DNA from: Thraustochytrium sp. TN22
Taxonomy: Eukaryota > Sar > Bigyra > Thraustochytrida > Thraustochytriidae
DNA length: 24,501 nucleotides
Reading direction: 5' to 3'
Assembly: GCA_013306675.1 (NCBI GenBank)
Contig: JABLUY010000375.1
Coordinates: 1 to 24,501, forward strand
Below are positions 23,401 to 24,501 of this stretch, piece after piece. The notes under the pieces are model-generated. The model did not search any database. It had not been told where the DNA came from and worked only from the letters and a program-made list of their open reading frames with translations. How positions within the stretch are numbered: the stretch's first letter is position 1; every line of letters begins with the position of its first letter. Position numbers and translations under genes: made by a program.

Positions 23401-24501
23401 CGTATATGGCTTGTCCTTGCATCGCACCGAGAAGCTCTCGGCCATCGAGGTCCGCCGCCACGCGAGGCTCGTAGGTCTTCTGGAAGATCATGTCCAGCAG
23501 CTTCCTGACGCCTCCGCCGATGCGTTCATCCTTGCTACGCGAGAACTGCCTGAAGCAGGGAATGCCACCGAGCCCCACCAGGCGGTTCGCTTCTTCCAGT
23601 GCCTCTTGCACGTCGCCTTGGGCCTGCCTGCAAAGTTCTCCCAGGCGCACCACCACCTCAACCCGCCACCGAATGCGGAGCCAGCTGATCTGTGCTTCAG
23701 GGTATCTCTGCAGGTCGCGCGCCTGAGGCGCCTGGCCCGAGAGGGCGTGCGACAGCATTGCATAAACCGCGCCTGCATTCTGCTCGTCGTCAGCGATGAT
23801 CGCGCCAGACCAGACGCCGACCTGTCCGGTCGTGAAAGCGCGCTCAATGAGGTCGCGGGCGCTCACGTCCGTGCCCTTGGTGAACTTGAGCACGGTGGCA
23901 GCCACCGCTTGGGCCACAGAGCTGAAAGAGGCCGTGTCAATGGGCGCGCCGACGCCACCGCTCTTGATCGTCCTGAGGACTTCGCTGAAGAGCACCCCCA
24001 GAACGCCTTTCGCTGCCGTGTTCGAGCTGCTCGGACCCTTGCATGACTGGGAATTGTCAACCTCGCAGATACTGTTTGCAATGTGCGCGAACAATTGGTT
24101 GTTGGCCCCCAAGAGTCCTTGGAACCGGTCTCTGTAGACGAACGCAGTTGCAATACCACCCGGCGCCAGACGATAATGCTGGTTGACCCTGTTCTGCACG
24201 GCCTCCTCGTGGGCTGTAGCTCTTACAGAGAACAGCTGAAGCGGGCTCACTTCTGCTGGGTGCATGGTGCCACCCTCCTGGGCCTCGCGGAGAAGAAGTG
24301 GAGCTGGGTTCGCAGCGCCTTGCTGGATCGCCGCTGCAGCACCATCCGTCTGGTTCGCAGTGAGAACGTCTTCAAAGAGGTTCAGCTGCTGCTGCTCCTG
24401 CTCCAGGTGCTGTTGCTGGTGCTGCTGGTGCTGGTGCTGCGGGTGCTGCTGGTGCTGGTGCTGGTGCTGGTGCTGCTGGTGCTGCTGGTGCTGCTGGTGC
24501 T
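20459..24501 (-). CDS. TIR-like/TPR-like/receiver-like multidomain protein, paralogue B (5' partial)
   Basis: The first internal ATG (24265) would give 1268 aa, but the frame stays open for at least 78 more codons to the window edge, through a linker and a Gln/His repeat, so the true start is probably outside. Numbered from 24265: helical N-domain (about 20-345) with KLLDMIF and FIKWCAGVLFL; Ser/Pro/Gln linker; TIR-like domain (about 500-700) with HAW (565-567), LWIDFF (W595, D597), GVLVLLDSW and SWCWFE (E673); TPR-like helices (about 740-1090); C-domain from RRVLILDVD (D1118) to RHVARHRLEPP-x2-W. It matches paralogue A along its length, most strongly in the TIR-like part and the TPR-like part. 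In the C-domain both the phospho-Asp position (Ser) and the later Lys are lost. No membrane segment. The role is unknown; the paralogue pair suggests family expansion by tandem duplication. Confidence 0.82.
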   Translation of the reverse strand, partial: HQQHQQHQQHQHQHQHQQHPQHQHQQHQQQHLEQEQQQLNLFEDVLTANQTDGAAAAIQQGAANPAPLLLREAQEGGTMHPAEVSPLQLFSVRATAHEEAVQNRVNQHYRLAPGGIATAFVYRDRFQGLLGANNQLFAHIANSICEVDNSQSCKGPSSSNTAAKGVLGVLFSEVLRTIKSGGVGAPIDTASFSSVAQAVAATVLKFTKGTDVSARDLIERAFTTGQVGVWSGAIIADDEQNAGAVYAMLSHALSGQAPQARDLQRYPEAQISWLRIRWRVEVVVRLGELCRQAQGDVQEALEEANRLVGLGGIPCFRQFSRSKDERIGGGVRKLLDMIFQKTYEPRVAADLDGRELLGAMQGQAIYVFCDPVEKLSVLGPVVHELVSYDEDTGAGDYAAKVYQLRDNFIKWCAGVLFLGFLGVDPGPAAADLIMVRQSSSDLLRRLEELSQPQASPQPAPGSGGLSESKDGNNTPAKRPRQHGLWPAIVEGLQGGLGAAWRWMRSAHLGVLALFGQFKAWVQDEARAEKRVEVEGPHTLGVSVEFVRIFGLYAARHADPESSPTRTAYDLVWGSEERGSFRSISSLVDEAKDAFGGDLPSLIELLKSDAGKALELELCDLAAKDGIRTDPGTWFGKATRYVVHAWEMNADLFEDSVAAWAAQNRESAATTYLWIDFFSTPQNTSGKDASDPVSERKLQQDLPSLISNVRDGVLVLLDSWAVQSPDPEQTEAEGSGVGERHTLLSRSWCWFEIMIALEERKTLALALSKNRYDALDRFSNICLGVPSDEPVDEEANEATKVWLESMLKQATYGSSQAKKPADKAMHDRFFGRYNRSERVDTEVRQAVLGLILQRVHGQIKAHKVICEPAGFVNFIRDRVGLLNLALVQDELAIAYTVQGRHLEGLKFVDSAISAVRAELDAIRLQGWLRSKFVAVLGRLLCRKGRLLCDTWDGSRVGDAVACLQEAIEHLESAADPDLHVAQYTLARVLLTEHHTTGRNPKSKRDLAADLAVAEPALKASIRAQEQLNPQPDSLASAYVFWAKLLDLRGGDLSEVHACFDKAFNLRLGLSGYDAPRSVMSEMCLGLSLLIRRKFGPALKELHGAFGRQADACERGYCPLDRVFTNVDRIDQCYAGLIAANPASATLLLREERTFLQTKAEPRLRKLIEEQSAKVVERQLNDFTFTLMRRLRRVLILDVDQQRAGELRDALLADIKSRCVCDGDKALQDLVHAVHDAAQLQDALKSRTFAFCVVSESLALDKRVQHFLSEQRDLSAAGKAYTHPVFLREGDGKRRPGDDDDKQYPAEQPEDDFHAQLPRLAPQDLYRHVARHRLEPPERWTNVHRFAE
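24366..24501 (-). repeat. CAG/CAC (Gln/His) low-complexity tract at the window edge
   Basis: Plus-strand CTG and GTG triplets, read on the minus strand as HQQ and HQ units followed by a Gln/Glu run. In frame with paralogue B and open to the last base. Confidence 0.92.

Overview
This is a GC-rich window from a microbial eukaryote. The eukaryotic signs are a 20S proteasome alpha subunit with a GT-AG intron, a PHAX-type RNA-export domain, an animal-like queuosine-tRNA galactosyltransferase, a protein O-fucosyltransferase-like enzyme and poly-Q tracts. Genes are long, mostly uninterrupted and closely packed on both strands, which would suit an intron-poor protist. A stramenopile such as a thraustochytrid is my guess, but nothing here proves the lineage.

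Layout: (1) 1-2823 (+), leucine-rich-repeat protein with an elongin BC-box-like motif, open at the left edge through a (CAG)17 tract. (2) 3431-3841 (+), small secreted Cys-rich protein. (3) 4098-5228 (-) and 5566-6057 (+), a divergent pair: QTGAL-like tRNA-queuosine galactosyltransferase and a small PHAX-domain protein, sharing a 337-bp promoter with a perfect TGACGTCA. (4) 6162-9194 (-), type II membrane protein with an acidic stem, seven copies of a four-Cys module and a LicD/fukutin-like domain whose acidic motif is replaced. (5) 9195-11733, 2.5 kb with no confident gene but with a near-perfect 24-bp palindrome, a 17-bp tandem repeat and a 250-bp tandem duplication that begins just after a tiny signal-peptide ORF. 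(6) 11734-12741 (+), proteasome alpha-3 (PSMA3), whose first exon has only seven codons. (7) 13305-14990 (+), Golgi-type O-fucosyltransferase-like protein. (8) 15234-19211 (-) and 20459-24501 (-), two large tandem paralogues with the order helical N-domain, TIR-like domain, TPR-like helices and receiver-like C-domain. The second is open at the right edge through a Gln/His repeat.

How they relate: the housekeeping genes (PSMA3, QTGAL, PHAX) are interspersed with secretory-pathway proteins (Cys-rich peptide, LicD-like, O-fucosyltransferase-like). The most novel part is the pair of tandem paralogues. Both keep a WCxxE motif like that of TIR NAD-cleaving enzymes, and both end in a domain that resembles a response-regulator receiver but has Ser where the phosphorylated Asp should be. 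They look like sensor/effector proteins of an undescribed lineage-specific family.
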